A DNA stretch of 64,000 nt from Bacillota bacterium (GTDB lineage Bacteria; Bacillota; Sulfobacillia; JAJZYS01; JAJZLH01): positions 85,879 through 149,878 of the forward strand of contig JAJZLY010000008.1 in the NCBI GenBank assembly GCA_021850485.1, read 5' to 3'. The position numbers and the translations under genes were made by a program. Shown here in pieces: positions 29,521 through 38,239 of this stretch. The stretch's first letter is position 1. Each line of letters opens with the position of its first letter. The notes beneath the pieces are model-generated. The model saw only the letters and a program-made list of their open reading frames with translations. It was not told the origin of the DNA and made no database searches.

Positions 29521-30372
29521 TTACTCTAGAGCAGCTGCTCCGCCGACGATTTCGGCGATCTCACTGGTGATCGCCGCCTGTCTGGCCCGGTTGCGCAACA
29601 GCACCAGCGACCGGATCAAATCGCCGGCGTTGCGGGTGGCGTTGTCCATCGCCAGCATGCGAGCGGCGTGCTCTGCCGCCTTGGCATCGACCAAGGCCGA
29701 GTAGATCACGCCGTTCACGTAGGCGGGCAAAAGCCCTGCCAACACCCGATCCTCGTCCGGCTCAAACAGCGGCGGCACATGACTGGTGGTCGTCTCAGTC
29801 TGGGGCGGTATCACCGGCAACAGCCGCTGCGCCTTGGGCCGAGACAACACCGAGGATACCGATGCCGCCCACACCAGCTCAACCTGATCGACCGTTCCGG
29901 CTAAGAAGGCGTCAGTGGCACTTTGGCCGATCGCCTCCGCCAGCAGGTAGTCCGGGTTGTCGCCAATCGGCGTGAACTCAGCCAAGATCTCGTCCTGGCG
30001 GCGGCGAAAGATGTCGCGGCCCTTCTTGCCGACCGCCACCAAGACGGCCTCAGCGCCCTGGCGCTGGCCCTCGACCAGCCGCATCACGCCTGAGTTGTAG
30101 GGTCCGCACAGGCCGCGATCGGATGTCAGCACAATGTAACCCCGGCGGTGCACCGGGCGTTCGGTCATCAGCGGGTGGTGCAAGCCGGAGGCGCTTTTGG
30201 CCAGTTCTTCAAGCACGTCGCGCAGAGCCTGGGCATACGGCCGGGCCAGGCTGGCCCGCTCCTGAGCGCGCCGTAGCTTGGCCGCTGACACCAGCTTCAT
30301 GGCCTGGGTCATCTTGCGCGTGCTCTCGACGCTCTTGATCCGCCGCCGGATGGCCTTGAGGTTTTCTGCCAC
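29521..30372 (-). CDS. atpG: F1Fo ATP synthase gamma subunit
   Basis: 283 residues, the rotor shaft. The N-terminal helix LKAIRRRIKSVESTRKMTQAMKLVSAAKLRRAQ and the C-terminal helix AARMLAMDNATRNAGDLIRSLVLLRNRARQAAITSEI form the coiled coil turned by the c-ring. A Rossmann-like middle domain contains YIVLTSDRGLCGPYN. It is separated from atpA by 2 bases and from atpD by 54 bases, which hold the atpD ribosome-binding region. Confidence 0.97.
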   Translation of the reverse strand: MAENLKAIRRRIKSVESTRKMTQAMKLVSAAKLRRAQERASLARPYAQALRDVLEELAKSASGLHHPLMTERPVHRRGYIVLTSDRGLCGPYNSGVMRLVEGQRQGAEAVLVAVGKKGRDIFRRRQDEILAEFTPIGDNPDYLLAEAIGQSATDAFLAGTVDQVELVWAASVSSVLSRPKAQRLLPVIPPQTETTTSHVPPLFEPDEDRVLAGLLPAYVNGVIYSALVDAKAAEHAARMLAMDNATRNAGDLIRSLVLLRNRARQAAITSEIAEIVGGAAALE

Positions 30373-30374
30373 CT

Positions 30375-31883
30375 TTACCCTCCGAAAAGTTTCTTGAACT
30401 CGCCGATGGCGGCCGTGAGTGCGGCGTCTGTGTCCTTGGAGATCTGCTTTTCGGTCCGGATGGCCGCCAAGATCTCCGGCGCAGAGGACTTCAGGTAAGA
30501 CAAGAGCCCTTCCTCAAACGGCCCCACCTGGTCGATGGCCAAGTCGTCGATCAGGCCGCGCGTACCGGCGAAGATCATGGCCACTTGCTCTTCCACCGTC
30601 TGCGGCCGGTACTGCGGCTGCTTGAGCAGCTCCACCATGCGCTGACCTCGGCTCAACAAGCGCTGGGTGGCCCGATCCAGGTCGGAGCCGAACTGGGAAA
30701 AAGCCTGCAGTTCCCGATATTGGGCGAGGTCCAGGCGCAACGAGCCGGCCACCTGACGCATCGCCCTGATCTGGGCGTTGCCGCCGACTCGGGAGACGGA
30801 CACGCCGACGTTGACCGCTGGCCGAACGCCGGCGAAGAAGAGGTCGGTCTCCAGGAAGATCTGACCGTCGGTGATCGAGATCACGTTGGTCGGGATGTAG
30901 GCGGCGATGTCGCCAGCTTGCGTCTCAATGATCGGCAAGGCGGTCAAAGACCCGCCGCCCAGTTCGTCGTTCAACTTGGCGGCCCGCTCCAGCAGGCGGG
31001 AGTGCAGGTAAAAGACGTCGCCCGGAAAGGCCTCGCGACCAGGCGGCCGACGCAACAGCAGGCTCATCGCCCGGTAGGCAACGGCGTGCTTGGACAAATC
31101 GTCGTAGATGACCAGTGCGTGCTTGCCCTGGCGCATGAAGAACTCGCCGATGGCGCACCCGGCGTAAGGTGCCAGGTACTGCAACGACGCCGGCTCGGCG
31201 GCGGTGGCGGCCACCACGATGGTGTAGGCGAGCGCCCCGTTTTCCTCCAAGGTGCGCACCACGCTGGCCACGCTGGAGGCCTTTTGGCCGATGGCCACGT
31301 AGATGCAGATCATGTCCTGATCCTTCTGGTTGATGATGGCGTCTAGCACAATCGCCGTCTTGCCAGTGGAGCGGTCCCCGATGATCAGTTCGCGCTGACC
31401 GCGTCCGATCGGGATCATGGAGTCGATCGCCTTGATCCCGGTCTGCAACGGCTCGAAAACGCTTTTGCGGTCGATCACGCCCGGCGCCGGAGATTCCAGC
31501 GCCCAGGTCGCGGTGGTGGCAATCTCGCCCTTGCCGTCCAAGGGCTCGCCCAAGGCGTTCACCACCCGGCCGACCAGAGCATCCCCCACCGGGATCTCGG
31601 CGATCCGGCCGGTGCGGCGCACCACTTGGCCCTCTTGGATCTCCTGGTCAGCGCCGAGCAACACCACACCCACACTCGCCTCATCGAGGTTGAGGATCAT
31701 GCCGACGACGCCGCCCTCGAAGGTCACCAATTCTCCGGCCATCGCCTTGGTCAGACCGAACACCTGGGCGATGCCGTCGCCGACCGACAGCACGGTGCCG
31801 ATCTCCTCCACTTCGGAGGTGAGTTGGTAGTCCTCGATCTCCCGCTTCAAGATGGCGGTGATCTCTTCTGGGTTTACCTTCAT
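30375..31883 (-). CDS. atpA: F1Fo ATP synthase alpha subunit
   Basis: 502 residues, the non-catalytic nucleotide-binding F1 subunit. It has the P-loop [15 protein letters not shown] (serine in place of the usual Gln of GDRQTGKT), the lead-in [28 protein letters not shown], and the arginine-finger region [15 protein letters not shown]. The N-terminal helix [13 protein letters not shown] docks the delta subunit. It lies 15 bases after atpH. Confidence 0.98.
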   Translation of the reverse strand: MKVNPEEITAILKREIEDYQLTSEVEEIGTVLSVGDGIAQVFGLTKAMAGELVTFEGGVVGMILNLDEASVGVVLLGADQEIQEGQVVRRTGRIAEIPVGDALVGRVVNALGEPLDGKGEIATTATWALESPAPGVIDRKSVFEPLQTGIKAIDSMIPIGRGQRELIIGDRSTGKTAIVLDAIINQKDQDMICIYVAIGQKASSVASVVRTLEENGALAYTIVVAATAAEPASLQYLAPYAGCAIGEFFMRQGKHALVIYDDLSKHAVAYRAMSLLLRRPPGREAFPGDVFYLHSRLLERAAKLNDELGGGSLTALPIIETQAGDIAAYIPTNVISITDGQIFLETDLFFAGVRPAVNVGVSVSRVGGNAQIRAMRQVAGSLRLDLAQYRELQAFSQFGSDLDRATQRLLSRGQRMVELLKQPQYRPQTVEEQVAMIFAGTRGLIDDLAIDQVGPFEEGLLSYLKSSAPEILAAIRTEKQISKDTDAALTAAIGEFKKLFGG

Positions 31884-31898
31884 GTTCTCTCCCTCACT

Positions 31899-32441
31899 TC
31901 AGGCCGGTGTCTTTTCTTCGAGCCGCTGCCTAAGCTTCGTCAACTGCCAGATCAAGGACTGATCCCACACCCGGTCGGAAAACACCACCCGAAATCCACC
32001 CACCACAGCCGGGTTGACCTGCACCTCGAGTTCCACGGTCTGGCCGCTCTCTTCGCCGATGCGCTGGCTTATCGCCGCCAGCTGTTCGGCACTCAACTCG
32101 ACGGCTGCCTCCACTCGGGCCCGGACCACTCCCGCCAGCTGGTCTGAGAGCCGGCAGAAGGCATCTGCCACCGCCACCACTTGGTCGGACCGCCCTTTGG
32201 CCAGCAGTAGCTGGAACATGCGCAACAGGTGCGCTGACTCCTCACCGCAGGTGGCAGCGATCACGCGCAGCTTGGCACTGTCAGAAACCCTGGGGTTGAG
32301 CAGGGCCCGGGCCAGGGCGTCGCTCGCCTTCACAGAGGCGCTCAGCTGCGCCATGGCTTGGCGGTAACGCTCTACCTCGGCCGGCTCAAGCCCGTTGAGC
32401 AGCGCCTGAGCGTACCGGTCGGCTGCCGAATTGGCGCTCAC
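31899..32441 (-). CDS. atpH: F1Fo ATP synthase delta subunit
   Basis: 180 residues, the stator protein joining the b subunits to the top of F1. An N-terminal six-helix bundle (RYAQALLNGLEPAEVERYRQAM to about residue 105) is followed by a C-terminal domain with VRARVEAAVELSAEQLAAISQRI and the conserved VNPAVVGGFRVVFSDRVWDQSLI. It overlaps atpF by 4 bases, keeping the stator proteins in equal supply. Confidence 0.95.
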   Translation of the reverse strand: MSANSAADRYAQALLNGLEPAEVERYRQAMAQLSASVKASDALARALLNPRVSDSAKLRVIAATCGEESAHLLRMFQLLLAKGRSDQVVAVADAFCRLSDQLAGVVRARVEAAVELSAEQLAAISQRIGEESGQTVELEVQVNPAVVGGFRVVFSDRVWDQSLIWQLTKLRQRLEEKTPA

Positions 32442-32929
32442 TGATCTTTGCCGCCGTGCAACAGGTGCTCCACCAACCGATGCTGTTCGGCCTGGTCCAG
32501 CTTGTGCCGCAGCAGCTTCTCGGTGGCAGACAGGGCCAGCTCGGCCACCTGGGAACTCACGTCGCGCAAGGCGGCGTCCTTTTCCGCTTGGATCTCTTGG
32601 CGGGCCGTCTGGATCAGGCGCTCAGACTGTTGGCGGGCCTGGGCCAGGAGTTCTTGGCTCTGACTGGAAGCGGCCTTGCGGGCCTCTTCGAGCAGCCGCT
32701 GCCCTTGCTCCCGGCTGGCCTTGAGCTCGGCCTCCAGTTCCACTCTCAGCGCCTCCGCCTGCTGGCGGTCTTTGGCCGCGGCTTCGATCGTCTCCCCAAT
32801 TCGCTGCTGGCGCTCGGCCAGGGTACGGCGAATCAGCGGCAGGGCAAATGGCAGCCGCGACAGCAAGAACAAAAAGACCAGGAATGAGGCAATCTCGGCG
32901 ATCAGCGTGGGGAGACCGATGCCCAGCAT
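32438..32929 (-). CDS. atpF: F1Fo ATP synthase b subunit
   Basis: 163 residues, the peripheral stalk. One N-terminal membrane helix (about residues 8-30, LIAEIASFLVFLFLLSRLPF) is followed by a long charged, Gln/Glu/Ala-rich coiled coil, then LALSATEKLLRHKLDQAEQHRLVEHLL at the end that binds delta. A single b gene is present, so a homodimer is expected. It follows atpE by 37 bases. Confidence 0.95.
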   Translation of the reverse strand: MLGIGLPTLIAEIASFLVFLFLLSRLPFALPLIRRTLAERQQRIGETIEAAAKDRQQAEALRVELEAELKASREQGQRLLEEARKAASSQSQELLAQARQQSERLIQTARQEIQAEKDAALRDVSSQVAELALSATEKLLRHKLDQAEQHRLVEHLLHGGKDQ

Positions 32930-32966
32930 CCGGGACCACCTTTCATCTCAAGGCGTGGCGAAGACC

Positions 32967-33209
32967 CTACTTGGTGCCGAGCAAGACGAATCCCATCACC
33001 AGGGCGATGATCGGCAACGCCTCGATCAGACCGATGAAGATCAAGGTGCGACCGAACAGGGCACCCCAGGCCTCTGGTTGCCGGGCTGCTCCCTCGATCG
33101 TCTTGGAGGTGACGATGCCGTCACCGATGGCGGCACCGATGGCGGCACCCCCGAAGGCGATACCTGCACCCAACAGGGCCAGGCCTTGGACGAACGCTGT
33201 GGAAGTCAA
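32967..33209 (-). CDS. atpE: F1Fo ATP synthase c subunit
   Basis: 80-residue hairpin forming the rotor ring. Helix 1 (GLALLGAGIAFGGAAIGAAIGDGIV) is glycine/alanine rich, the polar loop is EGAARQPEA, and helix 2 (FGRTLIFIGLIEALPIIALVMGFVLL) carries the ion-binding glutamate in GLIEALP. The residue after that Glu is Ala rather than the Ser/Thr of sodium-type rings, which suggests proton coupling (inference from known Na+ motifs). Confidence 0.96.
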   Translation of the reverse strand: MTSTAFVQGLALLGAGIAFGGAAIGAAIGDGIVTSKTIEGAARQPEAWGALFGRTLIFIGLIEALPIIALVMGFVLLGTK

Positions 33210-33249
33210 AAGTCCACCTCCTCTCGTCGGCTCAGTGGGAAGGAATCAC

Positions 33250-33963
33250 TCAGTGCTCGCCGACCGCTCCCATGGAACCGGCTACGTACGCCAAGGTGAG
33301 CACCATGAAGATGAAGGACTGGATCAGGTCGATGAAGGTATTGAAGGACAGCGCCAGCGTCTGCACCAGGACCGAGCCGATCAGCCCAACCACCGGGCCT
33401 AGTCCTGAGATGGCGACCGGGGCCAGCTGGATGCCCAAGCCGATCAGAATGGTGCCGGCGAAGATGTTGCCGAAAAGACGCAGGGCCAACGTGGCCGGAT
33501 TCGACAGCGCCTCCAACAGGTTGATCGGAAAGAGCAAGGCGAACGGCTTGAAGAAACTGGACAGATGGCCGCCCACGCCCCGGTAGTGGATGCCATAGGC
33601 GTGGATCAAGATGAAGACGATCAAGGCCAGGCCAATGGTGGTGTTGGCGTCGGAGGTGGGGGAGAAGAAGAGCGGGAACAACCCGATCAAGTTGGCCATC
33701 AGCACGAACATGAACACGGCCACCAGCAGGTTGTACAGCCGCTGGCGCTGGTGGTCAGCACTCAGCCGGTCATGCAAGAAGCCGGTCACAAACTCGACGA
33801 TAAACTCGATCAGGTTTTGCACCGCGCTGGGCACGTCATCCTTGCGATTGCGCGAGGCCACATAGAATAGGATCAAGATCAAGGCCATAGCCAGCCAGGT
33901 CCAGATCAAGGTGGTCGAACGCAGGGCGATGGGCCCGATCATCCACAGGGGCTGTGGTCCCAT
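33250..33963 (-). CDS. atpB: F1Fo ATP synthase a subunit
   Basis: 237 residues, the membrane stator carrying the ion half-channels. Five to six hydrophobic helices; the essential arginine is in LALRLFGNIFAGTILIGLG, and the last helices read TLALSFNTFIDLIQSFIFMVLTLAYV. The ATG at 33963 is chosen over a longer reading to 34020 because AAGGAG lies 7 bases upstream and the extension would run into the preceding gene. The protein ends MGAVGEH. Confidence 0.95.
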   Translation of the reverse strand: MGPQPLWMIGPIALRSTTLIWTWLAMALILILFYVASRNRKDDVPSAVQNLIEFIVEFVTGFLHDRLSADHQRQRLYNLLVAVFMFVLMANLIGLFPLFFSPTSDANTTIGLALIVFILIHAYGIHYRGVGGHLSSFFKPFALLFPINLLEALSNPATLALRLFGNIFAGTILIGLGIQLAPVAISGLGPVVGLIGSVLVQTLALSFNTFIDLIQSFIFMVLTLAYVAGSMGAVGEH

Positions 33964-33967
33964 TCGC

Positions 33968-34324
33968 TCACTCCTTCGCGGGCTGGGCGATGCCAATCCA
34001 GGACAAAACCTGGCAGACAAAATAAGCGATCAAGAAGACAGCGGCGGTACCGATACTGAGGTGGGGGCCGAGCACAATCACGGCGAGGGCGACCAGGGCG
34101 AAACGCGACGAGGTGTTGAAGGCCATCTGCCAAGCGGAGCGCTTGGGAGGCGTACCTCTCAGGCCGCGCAACCGGATTGCCAGCAGTGCCTGTCCGAGGA
34201 CACTCACGCCGGCTCCAAGGGTGGCCGCTTCTGCCTGCGATTGGCCTGTGAGAACATACCACAGGCCCACCGAAAAGAGAACTAACCAAGGGCAGATCTT
34301 GATCAGCCGCCTGGAGCGGCTCAC
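33968..34324 (-). CDS. atpI: AtpI-like ATP synthase assembly protein
   Basis: 118 residues with about four hydrophobic helices (residues 10-27, 33-50, 70-88 and 90-112). Position directly before atpB and size match AtpI, the membrane protein that helps assemble the c-ring in several bacteria. Sequence identity in this family is low, so the call rests on topology and place. It ends 4 bases before the atpB start and overlaps the upstream small gene by 4 bases. Confidence 0.72.
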   Translation of the reverse strand: MSRSRRLIKICPWLVLFSVGLWYVLTGQSQAEAATLGAGVSVLGQALLAIRLRGLRGTPPKRSAWQMAFNTSSRFALVALAVIVLGPHLSIGTAAVFLIAYFVCQVLSWIGIAQPAKE

Positions 34325-34584
34325 CTGTCGGGTCCGCTTTGGCGCAAGCCGGTGCGGATGGTGACGACTAGGGCGACCGCCATGCCACCCAAAAGCCCGA
34401 CCACGGTCAGGATATAGCCGGTGCCAAGGCGCTGGTCCAGCCAGCGGCCCACAAACAGCCCGCCGACCAGGGCCACGGCCCAGGTCACACCCAGCGACAT
34501 GCCGCTTGCGCCCAAGCCGCCACCAGCCGGTCTAGACTTGAAAGCCCCCACCTCCTCAGCTTGGGAGGGTCGTCGCCAGATCAA
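34321..34584 (-). CDS. atpZ: AtpZ-like small membrane protein
   Basis: Up to 87 residues with two membrane helices (MSLGVTWAVALVGGLFVGRWLD and GYILTVVGLLGGMAVALVVTI), the pattern of AtpZ/AtpI-family proteins at the head of ATP synthase operons. AtpZ has been linked to magnesium uptake for the synthase. The first start is a TTG overlapping the mnaA stop (TTGA). A later ATG, about residue 29, just before the first helix, is also possible, so the N-terminus is uncertain. Confidence 0.65.
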   Translation of the reverse strand: MIWRRPSQAEEVGAFKSRPAGGGLGASGMSLGVTWAVALVGGLFVGRWLDQRLGTGYILTVVGLLGGMAVALVVTIRTGLRQSGPDR

Positions 34585-35729
34585 TTCTGGGGTAGCAATC
34601 CGGCTATGGCGGGCGAATAGGGAGCAGGCGGCGCATCGGTCAAGCCCATGGTATGGGCCAGCCCGGCGACCACCCGGCTGGCCGCCCGACCGTCGCCGTA
34701 GGGGTTGATGGCGCTCGCCATCTGCTGGTAGCGGACAGGGTCGGTGAGGAGCACCTGCACGGCCTGGCGCACCTCTTGCCGGCTCGGATCAACCCGCCAC
34801 ACGGTGCCGGCAGCTACTGCCTCTGGCCGCTCGGTACGCCGACGCACCAGCACCACTGGCACACCCAGCGCCGGAGCCTCTTCCTGGGCGCCTCCGGAGT
34901 CAGTGACCAATAAGGTGGCAGACTCCAGCAGGGAGATCCACTGGGGGTAGCCCGGCGGTTCGATCATCTGCACGCCGCTTCGCCCAGCGAAGGCCGCCGC
35001 CAGTGGAGCCTGGACGTTGGGATTGGGATGGACCGAGATCACCATGCGCAGCCCCGGTCGACTGGACAGCACCTCGGCCAAGCCCGCAAAGACCTCAGCC
35101 AATGGCTCGCCGAAGTTCTCCCGGCGATGGCACTCCACCACCACCAGAGGTCGATCCGGTGCGCCCTGCCTGCGCCGGGCGATGGTCAACAAGGTATCAA
35201 TCGCTGTATTGCCGGTGACATAGATGTGTTGGTCGGCCACGCCTTCCTTGAGCAGGTTCACCCGGGCCTGGGCCGTGGGGGCGAAGTGGGCCTGGGCCAG
35301 CTGCGCCACCAGCCGTCGGTTGGCTTCCTCTGGGAACGGATTGCTGAGGTCTCCGGTGCGTAGACCAGCCTCCACATGCCCGACTGGGATCTGGCGGTAG
35401 AAGGCAGCCAGTGCCCCCACCAACGTGGTCGAGGTGTCACCGTGGACTAGCAGGGCGTCCGGACATTCTGTGGCAAGTGCCTGGTCCAGTCCGGCCAGGG
35501 CGCGCACGGCCAACTCGGCCAGGCTCTGATCCGGCAACATCACATCCAGGTCGACGTCCGGGCTGAGCTGGAAGTGGTCGAGCACCTGATCTAGAAGGGT
35601 GCGGTGCTGGCCGGTGGCGATCAAGCGCACGGCGAAGCGGTGATCCGCCTTCAGGGCAAGCACCACCGGCACCATCTTGACGGCTTCTGGCCGAGTGCCG
35701 ATCACCACGGCAACCTTCAGCGCCTTCAC
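34581..35729 (-). CDS. mnaA: UDP-N-acetylglucosamine 2-epimerase (non-hydrolysing)
   Basis: 382 residues of the WecB/MnaA family, interconverting UDP-GlcNAc and UDP-ManNAc, the sugar donor used by TagA. It has the GT-B fold with VVIGTRPEAVKMVPVVLAL at the N-terminus, VHGDTSTTLVGALAAF, GHVEAGLRTGDLSNPFPEEANR, and the nucleotide-binding VTDSGGAQEEAPALGVPVVL. Its start overlaps tagO by 4 bases, so the first two steps of the linkage-unit route are co-translated. Confidence 0.95.
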   Translation of the reverse strand: MKALKVAVVIGTRPEAVKMVPVVLALKADHRFAVRLIATGQHRTLLDQVLDHFQLSPDVDLDVMLPDQSLAELAVRALAGLDQALATECPDALLVHGDTSTTLVGALAAFYRQIPVGHVEAGLRTGDLSNPFPEEANRRLVAQLAQAHFAPTAQARVNLLKEGVADQHIYVTGNTAIDTLLTIARRRQGAPDRPLVVVECHRRENFGEPLAEVFAGLAEVLSSRPGLRMVISVHPNPNVQAPLAAAFAGRSGVQMIEPPGYPQWISLLESATLLVTDSGGAQEEAPALGVPVVLVRRRTERPEAVAAGTVWRVDPSRQEVRQAVQVLLTDPVRYQQMASAINPYGDGRAASRVVAGLAHTMGLTDAPPAPYSPAIAGLLPQN

Positions 35730-36808
35730 GGATTCAGCTCTTGCGGTCGGTCGGCCGGCGCTTCCTCACTCGGCGTCTGGTGGGGTGCTTCGGGCATGGT
35801 GAACAGGCCCCAGCGCCTGGCCATCAATCCGGTGGCCACAATCACCAAAAGACCGGTGCCTAAGATCAGCTTCGATGGGAAGCGCACCACCAGCACCGCC
35901 AGAGCGCCAAACAGAGCGGTGATCAGATACAGGCTGATCACCGCCCGGCGCTGGCCGAAGCCGCGCCCGAGCAGGCGGTGGTGGATATGGTCGCGGTCCG
36001 CTTGGCCAATAGGCTGGCCCAGCCGGACCCGGCGGACGATCGCAAAGCCGGTATCGAAAATGGGCAGCGCCAAAGCGATCAGCGGGGCTGCCAGGGTGAG
36101 GGCAGTGGTGTCCTTGACTGACCCGATCACCGCAACCGCGGCCAGAGCAAAGCCCAGCAGCCCGGAGCCGACGTCGCCCATGAAGATCTTGGCTGGCCAG
36201 AAATTGTAGATCAAAAACGCCCCAGCCGCCCCCACCACGGCCAGAGCGATCACCGCCACGGCCGCCTCCTGGCGGATCATCGCCACCATGGTCATGGCCC
36301 CAGCCACGATCACGGCGATCCCGCTGGCCAGACCATCCAAACCGTCGATCAGATTGACGATGTTGATCACCGCCACCACCCAGACCACGGTCAACGGGAT
36401 GCCCAACCAGCCCAGCTGCACACCGGCGCCAAAGGCCACAAACGGGTTTGTGAGCAAAGAGACGGCTCCGCCCAAGCCGGCAAACACTGCGCCCGCCACC
36501 AGTTGGCCTACGAGCTTGAGCTTCCAGCTCAGCCCCCAGATGTCGTCGATCAGGCCCACTGCCACGATCACCAATCCACCGGCGAAAAAACCGCCGAGCG
36601 GCGTACCGAGCGGGATCGCCAACAGAGCCGACGTGCCCAAGATGGCGATCGCCATCGGCACGCCGCCCAAAGTTGGCACCGGCTGCGGATGGATGTGCCG
36701 GCCGCCGGGAGCCTTCAATAATCCCCAGCGCCGGCTGAGCACGGCCATGATCGGTGTTGCCACCACAGCGACCACAAAGCTGAGGCCAAAGGCCTCGGCC
36801 AGAATCAT
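35726..36808 (-). CDS. tagO: Undecaprenyl-phosphate GlcNAc-1-phosphate transferase
   Basis: 360 residues with about ten membrane helices, of the TagO/WecA/MraY superfamily. Cytosolic catalytic motifs are GLIDDIWGL (DD pair), NLIDGLDGLASG, FMGDVGSGLLGF and DHIHHRLL. It starts lipid-linked wall polymer synthesis by moving GlcNAc-1-P to undecaprenyl phosphate. Together with mnaA just downstream and tagA/csaB at 15 kb it defines the polymer route in this genome. The C-terminal proline-rich tail is cytoplasmic and unconserved. Confidence 0.93.
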   Translation of the reverse strand: MILAEAFGLSFVVAVVATPIMAVLSRRWGLLKAPGGRHIHPQPVPTLGGVPMAIAILGTSALLAIPLGTPLGGFFAGGLVIVAVGLIDDIWGLSWKLKLVGQLVAGAVFAGLGGAVSLLTNPFVAFGAGVQLGWLGIPLTVVWVVAVINIVNLIDGLDGLASGIAVIVAGAMTMVAMIRQEAAVAVIALAVVGAAGAFLIYNFWPAKIFMGDVGSGLLGFALAAVAVIGSVKDTTALTLAAPLIALALPIFDTGFAIVRRVRLGQPIGQADRDHIHHRLLGRGFGQRRAVISLYLITALFGALAVLVVRFPSKLILGTGLLVIVATGLMARRWGLFTMPEAPHQTPSEEAPADRPQELNP

Positions 36809-36868
36809 GCGCTGGCCCTCACGGCCGCCGGGCGCACCGGCAGTCGGGCGGTCGGTCGGGTCAGGCCA

Positions 36869-37204
36869 CTAGCCGTCAAGCGCTGCATCTGCCTCCAGAT
36901 ATCCCTTTCGACGCAACTTGTCGAGGTGGGCCTGGCGCATCTCGGCCACATCCATACCATAGTCCTTCTCCAACACGAACATCATGGTCACCGCGGTCTG
37001 GGCAACGTCCAGCAGTTCGGCGGCCACGTGGGTCAAAGCGGCGTCTTCGCTCCAGCGCTGGCGTTCGCCAGAGAGCCCGCGCACCTTGCCGATGGCAGCG
37101 CCGAGCTCGCCGGCCTCCTCCATCAATTTGAGCGCCGTCGACTCGAGCGTCGGCACCAGTCCATTCAACCGGGGCAGTTCAAGCCCCTTGTGATCCGTCC
37201 CCAC
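36869..37204 (-). CDS. MazG-like nucleotide pyrophosphohydrolase
   Basis: 111 residues, all-alpha MazG-like. The metal motif is EEAGELGAAIGK (EExxE) with a second ELLDVAQTAV (ExxxD). Family members split non-canonical or damaged nucleoside triphosphates to monophosphates. It overlaps the end of the dCMP deaminase gene by 26 bases, and the pairing of two deoxynucleotide-pool enzymes supports a house-cleaning or dNTP-balancing role. The substrate is not deducible. Confidence 0.78.
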   Translation of the reverse strand: MGTDHKGLELPRLNGLVPTLESTALKLMEEAGELGAAIGKVRGLSGERQRWSEDAALTHVAAELLDVAQTAVTMMFVLEKDYGMDVAEMRQAHLDKLRRKGYLEADAALDG

Positions 37205-37685
37205 TGCCTAGGTCAGCCTCCTCCTGGATCTCATAGCCGCCGTCCGGCCGCGCCTCAGCGCGCAGCAGATGAATACCGGCCTCTTGCAGAATACGAGCCG
37301 AGTGCCGGTCCGGATAGGGGGCCAGATAGACCACCCGCTCAACCCCAGCCTGGATCATGGCCTTGGCGCAGGTAACACAGGGGAAGTCGGTGGTGTAGAC
37401 GCTGGCCCCTTTTGAGCTGACACCCTCCCAGGCGCACTGGATGATGGCGTTGAGCTCGGCATGAACCGCCCGCACACAGTGCCCGTCCTCCATCAAACAG
37501 CCCACGTCGTCGCAGTGCGCCGCACCGCGCACCGCCCCATTGTACCCGGTGGCGATCAGGCGTTGGTTCTTGACCATCGCCGCCCCCACCCGACGGCGCG
37601 GGCAGGTGGAGCGACCGGCGACCAAGCGCGCCATGTCGACATAGTAGTCTTCCCAGCTAGGGCGCCGTCCGCGATTTTCTACCAT
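37179..37685 (-). CDS. comEB: Deoxycytidylate deaminase family protein ComEB
   Basis: 168 residues. Zinc-dependent CDA fold with VHAELNAI (His-Ala-Glu) and PCVTCAKAMI (PCxxC). The N-terminal SWEDYYVDMARLVAGRSTCPRRRVGA is typical of dCMP deaminases, and CDDVGCLMEDGHCVR provides the second zinc-like site seen in phage T4/ComEB enzymes. It converts dCMP to dUMP for thymidylate. The name comes from the Bacillus late competence operon; here it is in the ywlG-tagO block. Confidence 0.92.
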   Translation of the reverse strand: MVENRGRRPSWEDYYVDMARLVAGRSTCPRRRVGAAMVKNQRLIATGYNGAVRGAAHCDDVGCLMEDGHCVRAVHAELNAIIQCAWEGVSSKGASVYTTDFPCVTCAKAMIQAGVERVVYLAPYPDRHSARILQEAGIHLLRAEARPDGGYEIQEEADLGSGDGSQGA

Positions 37686-38239
37686 GTCAACTCCCGGGGC
37701 CGCTCGTGGGCAGCGCGGTCACCGCCGATCAGCTTTGGCCGTGCGAAGGCGGCGGTCAACACCGCTACCCCTACCGTCTTCTGAGCCAGGCGCACCGGCG
37801 TTGCCACCGGGCGGATGTGCATGCCGACCAGTGTTTGTCCGATGTCCAGGCCGCCGTCGGCGCAAACGGCTTCCACCAGCTGCCGGCCGGGGTCGAACAA
37901 CATGGCGGCACAGGCCACGGCACCACCGGCTCCGGGCAGCGGAAAGGCATGCACCTGGGTCAGGGCGGCCGCCTGCACCCGTCCGGCGGTCACCACCAGG
38001 GCGCGATTTAAGTGTTCGCAGCACTGGTACGCCAGCTCTATGCCGCTCTTGGCCGCCCCCTCTTCCAGCGCCGAGACCAATTCCTTGCCTAGCTCCAGAG
38101 ATGAGGCGGTGCCGATCGGCTGGCCCGCCACTTCCGAGGTGGAGCAGCCAACCACCACCAGTGCCCCAGGCTCCAATCCGGCCGCCTGCACCAGTTGCGC
38201 CAGCGCCTCCTTGGCCTGCTGGCCCACGCTCACGGCCAC
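37679..38239 (-). CDS. ywlG: YwlG/UPF0340 family protein
   Basis: 186 residues of the UPF0340 (TIGR01440, DUF436) family. Signatures are VVVGCSTSEVAGQPIGTASSLE, AYQCCEHLNRALVV and GMHIRPVATPVRL. The fold is an alpha/beta phosphotransferase-like unit; no biochemical function is established. Its place between rpiB and comEB is conserved in Bacillota. It overlaps both neighbours by 7-10 bases. Confidence 0.9.
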   Translation of the reverse strand: MAVSVGQQAKEALAQLVQAAGLEPGALVVVGCSTSEVAGQPIGTASSLELGKELVSALEEGAAKSGIELAYQCCEHLNRALVVTAGRVQAAALTQVHAFPLPGAGGAVACAAMLFDPGRQLVEAVCADGGLDIGQTLVGMHIRPVATPVRLAQKTVGVAVLTAAFARPKLIGGDRAAHERPRELTW